NCBI GenBank assembly: GCA_904379015.1
Contig: CAJFHG010000019.1
Coordinates: 1 to 48,876, forward strand
DNA: 48,876 bases
Origin: Candidatus Paralachnospira caecorum
Lineage (GTDB): Bacteria > Bacillota > Clostridia > Lachnospirales > Lachnospiraceae
Direction: 5' to 3'
Made by a program: the position numbers and the translations under genes. Below the pieces are notes generated by a model, which worked only from the letters and a program-made list of their open reading frames with translations, had not been told where the DNA came from and searched no databases. Each line of letters begins with the position of its first letter. Positions within the stretch are counted from its first letter, which is position 1. This document shows positions 1-8,425 of the stretch, piece by piece.

Positions 1-139
1 TTACTGGCATCTGTGGATGTCCTGGTTTTTTATACCCTTTTTTACCATTTATCTGAAAAAGCTTGTTATTTTTTTATGAATTTCAAAGGTAGTATCACAA
101 AACCATTGCGATGAGAACGAGTTAATTGATTGCGTACAT

Positions 140-586
140 TCATTCGTTTGGAATGAAGTATAAAGAATAGCCATCTATATTGATTGGCAGTGTCGGAATC
201 TCTGAGCCGTCATAGTATTCCGTAGGAGCTGCGGCAGCATAACCGGTTGCTCCGTCAATCATGATTTCATAATCCGTTCCCTTCGGCGTTTGCTGAATTA
301 CCTCATAGGTTCCGTTATATGTTTTGCCGTTTGTGGTATCCGTGATCGTGATTTCTCCGTCTTTAGCGGTTAAAGTCAAATCCACAATTTCCGCGTCAGG
401 ATATAGCTCGTTGGCTTCTCCTACGAAAATCACATGTGCATCCTGATATTGGGCAGCTTCCATATCATTGCTCATAACCGTTCTCATTTTCCATTCATAA
501 TCTTCAATCGCCACGACATCAGCATTACAGGCAGAGAGAGTAAATACGATGAGTAACACGAAAAGTACAGATAAAATCTTTTTCAT
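140..586 (-). CDS. Small lipoprotein of unknown function
   Basis: A 148-residue exported lipoprotein. The N-terminus has a Lys-Lys start, a hydrophobic stretch and a lipobox ending LSAC at Cys20, so it should be lipidated and held on the outer face of the membrane. The mature part is acidic, with a beta-rich look (repeated TITDTTNGKTYNGTYEV-like strands), and I do not recognise a named domain. The ATG at 584-586 follows a clear GGAGG. It is the last gene of a minus-strand group behind a PadR regulator and a HAAS-type membrane protein, with about 20 bases between it and the membrane gene, so the three are probably co-transcribed. Function is not known; a sensing or envelope role is only inferred from its neighbours. 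Confidence 0.8.
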   Translation of the reverse strand: MKKILSVLFVLLIVFTLSACNADVVAIEDYEWKMRTVMSNDMEAAQYQDAHVIFVGEANELYPDAEIVDLTLTAKDGEITITDTTNGKTYNGTYEVIQQTPKGTDYEIMIDGATGYAAAAPTEYYDGSEIPTLPINIDGYSLYFIPNE

Positions 587-606
587 TTCAAACAGCCTCC
601 ATTTAT

Positions 607-1707
607 TTACCCGTTTTTTATGGGAGCACCGTAACGGAGCGTCCTGTAGATCGTCACGCCTATCTCGAATACGGTAATTGCGGCAATAAAAATGAGAAGT
701 CCATTGGATACCATATCAGCGTTCCAGTAAGTGAGAAATCCTGATCCTGAATCTGCGTGATCGACCAACGCCCGTTCAATCTCAGGGGCAAAATTCGGAT
801 TCCAAATGGGTAAAACCTTCAGCACAACGATACTCAGCACAATTTGAAGCAGTCCGCATATTATATTACTGATCATTACCAGTCCGCAGTAGACTCCGAC
901 CACCAGGCGTAATATTTCGTCTGCGAGACCAATCAGCAGACTGATTATAAGGACGGGAAGAACGATGCTCCATTGTTCCAGATTGAAAATAGGTACAGTC
1001 ATTACGGTTTCGCCTTCTGTAAAGAACACAGCAAAGAAATGAGGAGCAAAAATCAGCAGCACACTAAAAATAACGATAAATATAATGCCTGCAATGCTGT
1101 CCCCCCGACTGATGATCGCTTTTTTATCTGGTACAGGCTCCAAAAATTTTGGCGTCCATCGGGATCGGGAAGCTGGAGTTTTGCTTTCTCCTGACAGACT
1201 TTCCAGGGACCATTTTTCTGCCTTTTTCAGCTCGAATTGAACCTTTTTCCGCTCCATGACGGCAAAAGTCAAAGTCACTGCACCGAATGCGGCCACACAG
1301 GACAGGACAGCATCCGTAATTCCGGCAGTTAAACCGTTTGCAATAGTCCGGATCATAACAGAAGCAGAGTGCTGTGAGGAAATCGCGGGCATTTCTCCTA
1401 TTGCATTGATCAGAGAAATAACCAAAATCGGTATGGCAGCACAGATTAAAACGACCTTGACAAACCACAGATAGGTGTCAAAATATTCCGGGCCAATCAG
1501 ATATCTTTGACTGCTCTGATATTGTTTCGCGAATTCAGCAGGATCGCCGAGTTCAGTCAGCACCTCTTCCATAGAACCTTTATCCGTATACATATCGCTG
1601 ATCAGCTCTTCCAGCTCCATACGCACCTCATCCCGCTGAGCTTTGGGAAGCCGTCGAATGATCTGATAAATATATCGATCCATATAGTCCTTTTCGTTTG
1701 GCGTCAT
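607..1707 (-). CDS. HAAS-domain membrane protein (PadR partner)
   Basis: A 366-residue membrane protein. Residues 1-75 form a helical, charged cytosolic domain (YQIIRRLPKAQRDEVRMEL, then LTELGDPAEFAKQY) that matches the HAAS/permease-prefix type found next to PadR regulators. About six hydrophobic segments follow (near 80-103, 127-150, 205-227, 245-263, 266-300 and 335-355). The ATG overlaps the PadR stop codon by four bases (ATGA), which points to translational coupling. In related clusters the HAAS domain is thought to talk to the PadR protein or to a partner membrane protein; that role here is inferred from gene order. The alternating G+C-poor composition of this gene matches its two neighbours and not the rest of the window. 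Confidence 0.75.
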   Translation of the reverse strand: MTPNEKDYMDRYIYQIIRRLPKAQRDEVRMELEELISDMYTDKGSMEEVLTELGDPAEFAKQYQSSQRYLIGPEYFDTYLWFVKVVLICAAIPILVISLINAIGEMPAISSQHSASVMIRTIANGLTAGITDAVLSCVAAFGAVTLTFAVMERKKVQFELKKAEKWSLESLSGESKTPASRSRWTPKFLEPVPDKKAIISRGDSIAGIIFIVIFSVLLIFAPHFFAVFFTEGETVMTVPIFNLEQWSIVLPVLIISLLIGLADEILRLVVGVYCGLVMISNIICGLLQIVLSIVVLKVLPIWNPNFAPEIERALVDHADSGSGFLTYWNADMVSNGLLIFIAAITVFEIGVTIYRTLRYGAPIKNG

Positions 1708-2051
1708 GATTCTTCCTCCCTTAATAACCGTTCCATTCCGGCGGATAAATTTTGCCAGTATGCTTTCAGCTTCTCATAAATTTCCGTTCCGCATTTTGTC
1801 CGCTGATAATATTTTCTCGGTTTTGCGCCGCCGGTTTCCCACCTGCTTTCCAAAAGCCCCTGATTTTCAAGCCGGCGAAGGAGAGGATACAAGGTGTTGG
1901 GATCAATGGCAATGCCTTTTTCTTCCAGGCTCTGTACCAAAGCATACCCATACTTCGGTTCTTTCATCTGGCTGAGTACGCTGATTGTCAGTGTGCCTCT
2001 GCGAAGTTCCAAAAGCAAAGAGGATAATAAATCTTTTTCTTCTCCCACCAT
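1704..2051 (-). CDS. PadR-family transcriptional regulator
   Basis: A 115-residue PadR-like winged-helix repressor. Recognisable parts are LRRGTLTISVLSQM near the start, YGYALVQSLEEKG in the helix-turn-helix, and the family signature TLYPLLRRLENQGLLESRW in the wing region, followed by a short C-terminal helix for dimer contact. I take the ATG at 2049-2051, five bases after GGAGG, over a GTG two codons upstream that would touch the ribosome binding site. Its promoter holds a perfect palindrome in the spacer between -35 and -10, so autoregulation is likely. It leads a three-gene minus-strand operon with a HAAS membrane protein and a lipoprotein. The signal it responds to cannot be read from sequence. 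Confidence 0.88.
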   Translation of the reverse strand: MVGEEKDLLSSLLLELRRGTLTISVLSQMKEPKYGYALVQSLEEKGIAIDPNTLYPLLRRLENQGLLESRWETGGAKPRKYYQRTKCGTEIYEKLKAYWQNLSAGMERLLREEES

Positions 2052-2068
2052 CGTCACCTCCTGCGGCC

Positions 2069-2098
2069 ATTATACTGTATGATATACAGTATTGTCAA
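2069..2098 (-). promoter_or_regulatory. Promoter of the PadR operon with palindromic operator
   Basis: On the minus strand a perfect -35 TTGACA (2093-2098) and a perfect -10 TATAAT (2069-2074) are separated by 18 bases. The spacer is a perfect inverted repeat: ATACTGTAT at 2072-2080, three bases, ATACAGTAT at 2084-2092, slightly overlapping the -10. A dimeric repressor on this site would block RNA polymerase. PadR proteins commonly bind such AT-rich dyads at their own promoters, so PadR at 1704-2051 is the obvious candidate. Confidence 0.85.
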
Positions 2099-2230
2099 TA
2101 TAAAAATAATATGTCACAGAAAATACACAGCCAATACGAATACTTTTTGTCAGCGTCAGTTGGTAGAAATCCGGAGAGAATACGGTATAATATGAGCAGG
2201 GCGCCGCAGGGCCCGCATCTGACGATGGGC

Positions 2231-2616
<386 letters not shown>

Positions 2617-2877
2617 GACGCCCGGTTTATCCGCATGGAAAAGGCACTGGGAAAACAGGATGCCGCAGAGCCGATGGACTTTATCGCCGCCCTTGCAAAG
2701 CTGCAGGAGCAGTGCGGCGTGGATGGCCTGAAAATGTCCGACTACGGTATCCGACCGGATGAATTTATGACGCTGGCGCGGAATGCCCGCGCGACCATGG
2801 GCGGACTGTTTGACTGCGACAGGGTTCCGCTTTCTGATGAGGAATGTGCTGCCATTTTTGAAAAATCCTATCGTTAG
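2617..2877 (+). pseudogene. Iron-containing alcohol dehydrogenase C-terminal remnant
   Basis: Only the last 80-odd residues of a group III (iron-dependent) alcohol dehydrogenase remain. Recognisable parts are RFIRMEKALG, then PMDFIAALAKLQEQCGV, MSDYGI, and the typical ending with MGGLFDCDRVPLSDEECAAIFEKSYR split over 2800-2874. The NAD and iron-binding portions are gone. The piece is in a different frame from the aldo/keto reductase fragment it abuts, so the join looks like a deletion that removed the end of one gene and the start of the next. It could be translated from an ATG at 2635 but would be a small dead fragment. Confidence 0.8.
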
Positions 2878-2910
2878 AACCCAGCGGAGACTGCTGCCGG
2901 TCAGTCGATG

Positions 2911-3276
2911 TCATACAGCCCGTTCTACATTTCTTGTGGCGATCACGTCACTGCCGAGTCCGAGAACGTCGGGCAGAAGGATATCTCCGATTCTGACCGG
3001 AGCGGTCACGCGGATCTTCCGGATTTCCGCCATCACGTCGAAAATCCGTCCCTTGGGGACCGGAGCGGAGAGGCGGACGCTGCACAGGGGCATGACGCCG
3101 TTCTCCACCAGTACGGAGGAAGCGATATTCCGGACAGGATTCTGGATTTCCTGTTTCACATAATCGGCGCCTTTGGGACACTTGTTTCCGGTGACGGACA
3201 GGACCTCCGTTTCCCGGAACGAGACGCTGACCTCACAGCCGTTGGGGCAGAGAATGCATGTAAATGTTTTATTCAA
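2911..3276 (-). CDS. DUF1667 cysteine-motif protein of a glycerol-3-phosphate dehydrogenase set
   Basis: A 121-residue DUF1667 protein. It has four N-terminal cysteines (Cys7, Cys10, Cys14, Cys33) in the pattern CILCPNGC and NKCPKG, which suit an iron-sulfur or zinc site. The start is a TTG at 3274-3276 preceded by AGGTGG; the gene overlaps the end of the upstream oxidoreductase by eight bases, which supports coupling and this start. DUF1667 genes regularly follow a pair of FAD oxidoreductases like those at 3269-5973, and it is reasonable to see it as the small electron-transfer subunit of that complex. Direct biochemical role is not established from sequence. The end at 2911 lies about 30 bases from the convergent dehydrogenase scar. 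Confidence 0.85.
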   Translation of the reverse strand: MNKTFTCILCPNGCEVSVSFRETEVLSVTGNKCPKGADYVKQEIQNPVRNIASSVLVENGVMPLCSVRLSAPVPKGRIFDVMAEIRKIRVTAPVRIGDILLPDVLGLGSDVIATRNVERAV

Positions 3277-4510
3277 GACTGGTCACCACCTTTATATGAG
3301 AGTCGGAAATCAGCTTTCCGGCCGGAAGGGAGATAGTTTCCATCTGGGCGGGGAGAAGCCGCGGGTATTTTTTCCGCAGAAGACAGGTTTCATCCTGCCG
3401 GATTTCCACATAACAGTCCCGCATGGGCTTTCTGGGACGGAAAAAGAGGACGGCGTCCTGTTTTCCCGTGATCTTCTGGGGAACTGTGTAGCCGATCAGG
3501 CCGCCTGTCTCCACCTGGATTCCGGCGGCCGGAAGCCCGTCCGTCAGGAAAGCAGCCACAGATTTCGCCAGGCGCTCCGCCTCCAGAGAAACGAAATCCA
3601 CCAGGTCATGGACATGCAGTACGTTTCCGGCGGCAAAAATGCCGGGAACCGTTGTCTGGTAAAATTCATCCACAACGGCGCCCTTTGTCCGGGGATCCAG
3701 CTGGACGCCTGCCATCAGCGACAGCTCGTTTTCCGGGATCAGGCCGACGGAGAGGATCAGGGTGTCGCAGGGGTATTCCTGCTCCGTTCCGGGAATGGGC
3801 TTCAGATGTTCGTCCACCCGGCTTACCTCCACAGCCTCCAGCCGTCCGGCCCCTTTTATTCTGGTGACGGTATGGCTTAAGTACAGCGGGATTCCGTAAT
3901 CGTTGAGGCACTGCTCGATGTTTCGCGGAAGGCCGCTGGCATAGGGCTGTATTTCAAAAACCGCTTCTACCTTTGCGCCCTCCAGGGTCAGCCGCCTCGC
4001 CATGATCATGCCGATATCGCCGGAACCAAGGATCACCGCGCGGCGGCCGATCATTTTGTTTTTCAGATTCATATAGGCCTGGGCCACGCCGGCTGTGAAT
4101 ACGCCGGAAGGACGTTCGCCGGGGATGGACAGGGCTCCGCGGGTCCGTTCCCGGCAGCCCATGGTGAGGATGACGGCATCTGCCTGGTACCGGACCAGGC
4201 CGTTTTTGGAAACAGCGGTCACGATCCTGTCCTGACTGAGGCTGATGACAGTGGTATCGGTCGCCGCTTCGATCCCCAGCGCTTCCGCCTGATCGATAAA
4301 CCGCTGGGCGTATTCCGGACCGGAGAGGGTCTCGCCGAACCGGGTGAGGCCGAAACCGTCGTGGATGCACTGGCGGAGAATGCCGCCAAGCCAGTGCTCC
4401 CGCTCCAGGATCAGAATGCCGTCGATTCCGCTTTTCTTCAATTCTGCGGCGGCGGCCAGTCCGCCGGGACCTCCGCCGATGATGATCACCTGTTTGTGTA
4501 TGGTCTTCAT
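3269..4510 (-). CDS. FAD/NAD(P)-dependent oxidoreductase (GlpB-position subunit)
   Basis: A 413-residue pyridine nucleotide-disulfide type flavoprotein. It begins with an ADP-binding fold, VIIIGGGPGGLAAAAEL, followed by the acidic end of strand two (LILERE). A second nucleotide motif, AVILGSGDIGMIMARRL, sits near residue 165, and the FAD-closing motif GIFAAGNVLHVHDLVDFV near residue 300. There is no CxxC redox disulfide of the thioredoxin reductase kind. The start overlaps the upstream GlpA-like gene by four bases and the end overlaps the DUF1667 gene by eight, so the three are one transcript. Known sets of this order oxidise glycerol 3-phosphate, or related hydroxy acids, without oxygen; exact substrate is inferred. 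Confidence 0.88.
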   Translation of the reverse strand: MKTIHKQVIIIGGGPGGLAAAAELKKSGIDGILILEREHWLGGILRQCIHDGFGLTRFGETLSGPEYAQRFIDQAEALGIEAATDTTVISLSQDRIVTAVSKNGLVRYQADAVILTMGCRERTRGALSIPGERPSGVFTAGVAQAYMNLKNKMIGRRAVILGSGDIGMIMARRLTLEGAKVEAVFEIQPYASGLPRNIEQCLNDYGIPLYLSHTVTRIKGAGRLEAVEVSRVDEHLKPIPGTEQEYPCDTLILSVGLIPENELSLMAGVQLDPRTKGAVVDEFYQTTVPGIFAAGNVLHVHDLVDFVSLEAERLAKSVAAFLTDGLPAAGIQVETGGLIGYTVPQKITGKQDAVLFFRPRKPMRDCYVEIRQDETCLLRKKYPRLLPAQMETISLPAGKLISDSHIKVVTSLE

Positions 4511-5973
4511 TTTTTCCGTACCTCCCCTGTGAAGATGTAGGAACCCTGCCGTTCATAGATCAGGTCCTCCGGACGGATCCCTTTTTCCTGCATCAGAAGC
4601 TCTGTGATCCTGGTCTGGCAGTAGCCGCCCTGGCAGCGCCCCATCATGGCGCGGCACCGGTATTTGACGCCGGTGACGGTGCGGGCGCCGAGAGGGCCGC
4701 GGATCGCCTGCAGGACCTCTGCCCTGGTGATGGTCTCGCAGCGGCAGATGATTTCTCCGTAGTCAGGATTTTCCCGGATCAGCCGGGCCTGTTCCTCGGG
4801 GGATTTGTCCCGGAAGGAGGGAAAACGGCGTCTGATCGGATTGAAGCCGGGATTCTCTTCCAGATCCTCCGCTTCTTTTATGAGCCGGATGACTTCATGG
4901 GCGATGGGAACGGCGCTGGTCAGTCCGGGCGATTCGATCCCCACCAGATTGACCGCGCGGGGCGCGGTATCGTCCCGCCGTTCAATGACGAAATCGTGGT
5001 AGCCGCCCACTCCTCTGGGGGACAGCTTGGGACGGATGCCCGCGAAGCTGCGGATAAAATATTCCTGCTTCAGATACGGGAAGATGCGGCTGCCGTCCTC
5101 GATCAGCAGATCCAGGATCCTCCGGGTTGTGGAGTAGTCTCCCCGTTCGTCAATGTATTCTGTGCTGGGGCCCACCATAATGTTGCCGTCCAGAGTGGGT
5201 GTCAGATGAATGCCCAGGCCGCCTGTCCGGTAATTGGGGACAGGATAGGCCGGAAGGGGAAGCATTTCCTTCAGCTTTTTGTCTAAAATATAGTATTCGC
5301 CGCGGCAGGGATACAGCGTATAGTCATGGATCCCAAGCATCGATGAGATCACATCGGAGCCAAGTCCCGCGCAGTTGATGATCCACCGGCTTCTGAACGT
5401 GCCGCTTTTGGTGACGACGGTATAGATCCCGTCCGGTTCCAGGAAAATGCCGGTCACTTCGCTGCCGCAGAAAAACTGAACGCCGTTCTCCGCCGCGTTT
5501 TCCGCCATTCCGTAGGTGAACTGGAAGGGACTCAATATGGCCGTCGTGGGAGACCACATGGCGAAATTTCCTTTGATGAGAGGCGCTTTCCGGTCAATGA
5601 AATCCCGGCCGACAATTTCAAGGCCCTCAATGCCGTTTTTCTCTCCCTGCTCTTTCAGTCCGCGGAGGGCTTCCATATCCTCCGGCGTAAATCCAACCAC
5701 CAGCTTCCCGGTCCGTTTGAAGGGAATATCCAGTTCTGCCGCCACCTGATCAAACGTCCGGTTTCCTTCTGCACAAAATTTTGCCATCAGAGAGCCGGGC
5801 CGGTTATTGAAGCCCGCGTGGAGGACGGCAGAATTCCGATTGCTGGTCTCCATGCAGATATCGGGCCCCTTTTCTGCCACGCAGATGGAAAGCCGGTACC
5901 GGGACAGCTCCCGTGCCACCGTGCATCCGATCACGCCGGCGCCCACAATCAGAACATCATAAGCTTGTGTCAT
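4507..5973 (-). CDS. GlpA-like FAD-dependent dehydrogenase with BFD [2Fe-2S] domain
   Basis: A 488-residue DAO-family flavoprotein. The Rossmann motif DVLIVGAGVIGCTVAREL is at residues 5-22 and family motifs such as NSAVLHAGFN and NCAGLGSD follow. The C-terminal 90 residues hold a BFD-like ferredoxin domain with cysteine clusters IICRCETITRAEV and KYRCRAMMGRCQGGYC, as in anaerobic glycerol-3-phosphate dehydrogenase GlpA. I chose the ATG at 5971-5973, which follows AAGGAGAG at good spacing; a longer reading frame upstream (to 6045) lacks a site and adds 24 charged residues before the flavin fold. It heads the operon with the flavoprotein at 3269 and DUF1667 at 2911. No glycerol kinase or facilitator is nearby. 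L-2-hydroxyglutarate or another hydroxy acid cannot be excluded as substrate. Confidence 0.88.
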   Translation of the reverse strand: MTQAYDVLIVGAGVIGCTVARELSRYRLSICVAEKGPDICMETSNRNSAVLHAGFNNRPGSLMAKFCAEGNRTFDQVAAELDIPFKRTGKLVVGFTPEDMEALRGLKEQGEKNGIEGLEIVGRDFIDRKAPLIKGNFAMWSPTTAILSPFQFTYGMAENAAENGVQFFCGSEVTGIFLEPDGIYTVVTKSGTFRSRWIINCAGLGSDVISSMLGIHDYTLYPCRGEYYILDKKLKEMLPLPAYPVPNYRTGGLGIHLTPTLDGNIMVGPSTEYIDERGDYSTTRRILDLLIEDGSRIFPYLKQEYFIRSFAGIRPKLSPRGVGGYHDFVIERRDDTAPRAVNLVGIESPGLTSAVPIAHEVIRLIKEAEDLEENPGFNPIRRRFPSFRDKSPEEQARLIRENPDYGEIICRCETITRAEVLQAIRGPLGARTVTGVKYRCRAMMGRCQGGYCQTRITELLMQEKGIRPEDLIYERQGSYIFTGEVRKK

Positions 5974-6065
5974 CGTTTCTCTCTCCTTTTCTTCCTTCGC
6001 TCTTTCGTGTTCCGCGAAAGAGCCTGACGATTTTCCGTGAGTCATTGTTCTGAACTGTTACCCAC

Positions 6066-6094
6066 ATTATATACTGGTGCGTTACAACAGTAAA
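6066..6094 (-). promoter_or_regulatory. Probable promoter of the GlpA-like operon
   Basis: On the minus strand a perfect TATAAT (6066-6071) has a weak -35 TTTACT (6089-6094) 17 bases upstream. It sits about 95 bases before the GlpA-like start. The -35 is only half matched, so an activator may be needed; no clear operator was found. Confidence 0.5.
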
Positions 6095-6134
6095 GTGATT
6101 TGTCGCGGACGGAACAGGTCCGCCGGTATTTTTG

Positions 6135-6163
6135 TTGTACTTCTCCTGCAAATAGGGTATACT
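6135..6163 (+). promoter_or_regulatory. Promoter of the acyltransferase cassette
   Basis: A -35 TTGTAC (6135-6140) and -10 TATACT (6158-6163) are 17 bases apart, some 90 bases before the lipoprotein start at 6255. It diverges from the GlpA-like promoter. Confidence 0.6.
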
Positions 6164-6254
6164 ATTCTCCTGAGAATGGCCGGAGGACAGTCCGGAACGC
6201 TCAGATACCTGCCGGCGGGCTGGCGGGAATGAAACGAAAAAGGAGATTTGCAGT

Positions 6255-6869
6255 ATGAAAAGCAGTATGAAAAAGAAGTTTCTGAGAGCGGCAGCAGCCT
6301 GCGCCGCTGTGCTGATGATCGGTTCTCTGGCCGGGTGCGGGCAGAGGGGAGCAGGAGAGACAGAGGCGCCGGAGACGAGCGCGGCTTCCAATGAAATCGC
6401 GGACGCTCTGGAGCTTCTCACCGCGGTGTGGGAAAGCTACCCTGAGGATGCGGTATTTCCGGCGGCAGGCGGGGATTCTGAGGAGATGACCATGGACGGG
6501 CCGGGAGCCTGCTCTGTGGAGAACGCGGAGGCCCTGGACGCCTCCCTTGCCTTCCCGGCGGATGAGGCCGGAAAAATCGACGACGCGGCGTCTCTGGTGC
6601 ACATGATGAATGCCAATACCTTTACGGCAGGCGCCTTCCGCCTGAAAGAAGCAGGGGACAGTCAGGCTGTGGCGCAGGCCCTTGAGGAGAATCTGGACGG
6701 ACGCCAGTGGATCTGCGGGTTCCCGGAAGAGATGATGATCGCGTCGGTTGACCAGTATCTGGTCTGCGCCTTCGGAACAGCGGATCTTGTGGAAACCTTT
6801 CAGAACCAGCTTTCCTCTGTTTATGAAACTGTTTCTGTGATATCCGAGGGGCCTGTTTCGGCAGGCTGA
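6255..6869 (+). CDS. DUF4358-like lipoprotein of an acylation cassette
   Basis: A 204-residue lipoprotein. A Lys-rich start and hydrophobic core (AACAAVLMIGSLAGC) end in a lipobox with Cys at about residue 28. An Ala/Glu-rich linker follows, then a globular part with an internal run of Met-rich acidic sequence and the stretch FRLKEAGDSQAVAQALEEN, then QWICGFPEEMMIASVDQYLVCAFG, which resembles the DUF4358 type of small extracellular protein. Start ATG at 6255 is preceded by AAGGAG. It lies 30 bases before an MBOAT acyltransferase and upstream of a DHHW protein; DUF4358 proteins often keep this company in Clostridia. A role in surface polymer O-acylation is inferred from that context and not from a motif. 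Confidence 0.75.
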   Translation: MKSSMKKKFLRAAAACAAVLMIGSLAGCGQRGAGETEAPETSAASNEIADALELLTAVWESYPEDAVFPAAGGDSEEMTMDGPGACSVENAEALDASLAFPADEAGKIDDAASLVHMMNANTFTAGAFRLKEAGDSQAVAQALEENLDGRQWICGFPEEMMIASVDQYLVCAFGTADLVETFQNQLSSVYETVSVISEGPVSAG

Positions 6870-6899
6870 ACAGACAGACCGTCATAAAGGAGAAGCATT

Positions 6900-8303
6900 A
6901 TGCTGTTTTCCAGTATTACGTTTCTTTATTACTTTCTGCCCTGCACAGGAATTCTGTATTTCGCGGTCCCGAAACGGGGCCGCAATATGGTTCTGCTGGC
7001 GGCCAGCCTGGTGTTTTACGGCTGGGGAGAGCCGCGGTTCCTGATTTTTATGATTCTTGCCATTCTGGGCGGATATCTGTCCGGCCGCCTGATCGGAGCC
7101 TGCGGGCAGAACCGGAAAGCCGCCCGGGCGGTTCTGGCAGTGTTTTCGGTCCTGTGTCTGGGCATGCTGGCCGTCTGCAAATATGCCGGTTTTCTGATTG
7201 AAAATTTCAATCGGATCACCGGTCTTTCCGTACCCCTTCTCCGCATTGCCCTTCCCATCGGCATCAGCTTTTACACGTTTCAGATCCTGAGCTATGTGAT
7301 CGATGTATACAGAAATACGGTGCCGGTCCAGAACAGCCTGATCTCCCTGGGAACCTATATTTCCATGTTCCCGCAGCTGATCGCGGGGCCCATCGTCCGC
7401 TACGCGGATCTGGCGCAGGAGCTGGAGAAGCGGACCTGCTCGTTTGAGGAGGCGGCAGCGGGGATCCGGCATTTTGCCGCCGGCCTTTCCAAGAAGGTGC
7501 TTCTGGCCAATACCCTGGGAGAACTGGCGGAGTTCTGCCGGGGATCCGCCGGGCCGACGGTGCTGTCCGCGTGGATATACGCGGCTGCCTTTACCCTTCA
7601 GATTTATTTCGATTTTTCCGGATACAGCGACATGGCCATCGGTCTGGGACGGATCTTCGGATTCCATTTCCGGGAAAATTTCCGGTACCCCTACACCGCC
7701 TCCAGCATGACGGACTTCTGGCGGCGCTGGCATATTTCGCTGGGAACCTGGTTCCGGGATTATCTGTATATTCCGCTGGGGGGAAGCCGGGTGCCGAAGG
7801 CCAGATGGATCTTCAATCTTCTGGTTGTCTGGGCGGCGACCGGGCTCTGGCATGGCGCCGCCTGGAATTTTGTTTTATGGGGACTGTTTTACGCGGCGCT
7901 GCTGGCGGCGGAGAAGCTGTGGCTCGGAAAAATTCTGGAAAAACGGAAGATTGCCGCCCATATTTATGTCATCCTGGCAGCAGTCCTGGGGTTTGTGCTT
8001 TTTAACGCGGTCAGCCTGGCGGAGGCGGCGGACACCTTCCGGGCCATGTTCGGCCTCGCGGGACTGCCCGGGGCCGGGGCGGACAGTCTCTATGCGCTGC
8101 GGAGCTACGGACCTCTGCTTTTAACGGCGGCGCTGGGGGCAACGCCCCTGCCGGCCCGGCTCTGGGCGCGGCTGTCCGTCGGAAGAACCGGAAAAATGGT
8201 CTGCGCGGCTGCGGAGCCTGCCGCGGCAGCGCTGCTGCTTCTGGTCTGCACCGCATTTCTGGTGGACGGTTCCTTCAATCCGTTCCTCTATTTCCGCTTC
8301 TGA
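6900..8303 (+). CDS. MBOAT-family membrane O-acyltransferase
   Basis: A 467-residue polytopic acyltransferase of the AlgI/DltB type. Family landmarks are FFSYSSIT-like opening SITFLYYFLPC, the conserved stretch YFDFSGYSDMAIGLGRIFGF, then MTDFWRRWHISLGTW and DYLYIPLGGSR, and the catalytic histidine motif TGLWHGAAWNF with His318. About ten hydrophobic segments can be drawn. MBOAT proteins of this group pass acyl groups, usually acetyl, across the membrane to an extracellular polymer through a partner SGNH-like protein, which here is the DHHW protein at 8426. Start ATG at 6900 follows AAAGGAG. The acceptor polymer is not shown by the sequence; no polymerase or D-alanine genes (DltA/C/D) are present, so teichoic acid D-alanylation is unlikely. 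Confidence 0.93.
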   Translation: MLFSSITFLYYFLPCTGILYFAVPKRGRNMVLLAASLVFYGWGEPRFLIFMILAILGGYLSGRLIGACGQNRKAARAVLAVFSVLCLGMLAVCKYAGFLIENFNRITGLSVPLLRIALPIGISFYTFQILSYVIDVYRNTVPVQNSLISLGTYISMFPQLIAGPIVRYADLAQELEKRTCSFEEAAAGIRHFAAGLSKKVLLANTLGELAEFCRGSAGPTVLSAWIYAAAFTLQIYFDFSGYSDMAIGLGRIFGFHFRENFRYPYTASSMTDFWRRWHISLGTWFRDYLYIPLGGSRVPKARWIFNLLVVWAATGLWHGAAWNFVLWGLFYAALLAAEKLWLGKILEKRKIAAHIYVILAAVLGFVLFNAVSLAEAADTFRAMFGLAGLPGAGADSLYALRSYGPLLLTAALGATPLPARLWARLSVGRTGKMVCAAAEPAAAALLLLVCTAFLVDGSFNPFLYFRF

Positions 8304-8325
8304 CGGCGGGAACCAGAGGGGCGGC

Positions 8326-8381
8326 AGATCCCGGAGAACGGATCCCGGGGAATGGATCAGGGAGAGCGGATCGCGGAGATG
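8326..8381 (+). repeat. Four-unit 14-bp tandem repeat
   Basis: Four back-to-back 14-base units lie at 8326, 8340, 8354 and 8368: AGATCCCGGAGAAC, GGATCCCGGGGAAT, GGATCAGGGAGAGC, GGATCGCGGAGATG. They fill the middle of the 122-base gap between the MBOAT and DHHW genes. The unit is not a multiple of three, so it is unlikely to have been coding. Confidence 0.85.
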
Positions 8382-8425
8382 AAACGAGACTGCCGGGACC
8401 GGAGTGAGAACAGGGCGGGAGGAGA

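Noticed and set aside
1-139. End of a gene at the left window edge
   Set aside because: The stretch is AT-rich and no frame gives a protein-like sequence; nothing could be supported.
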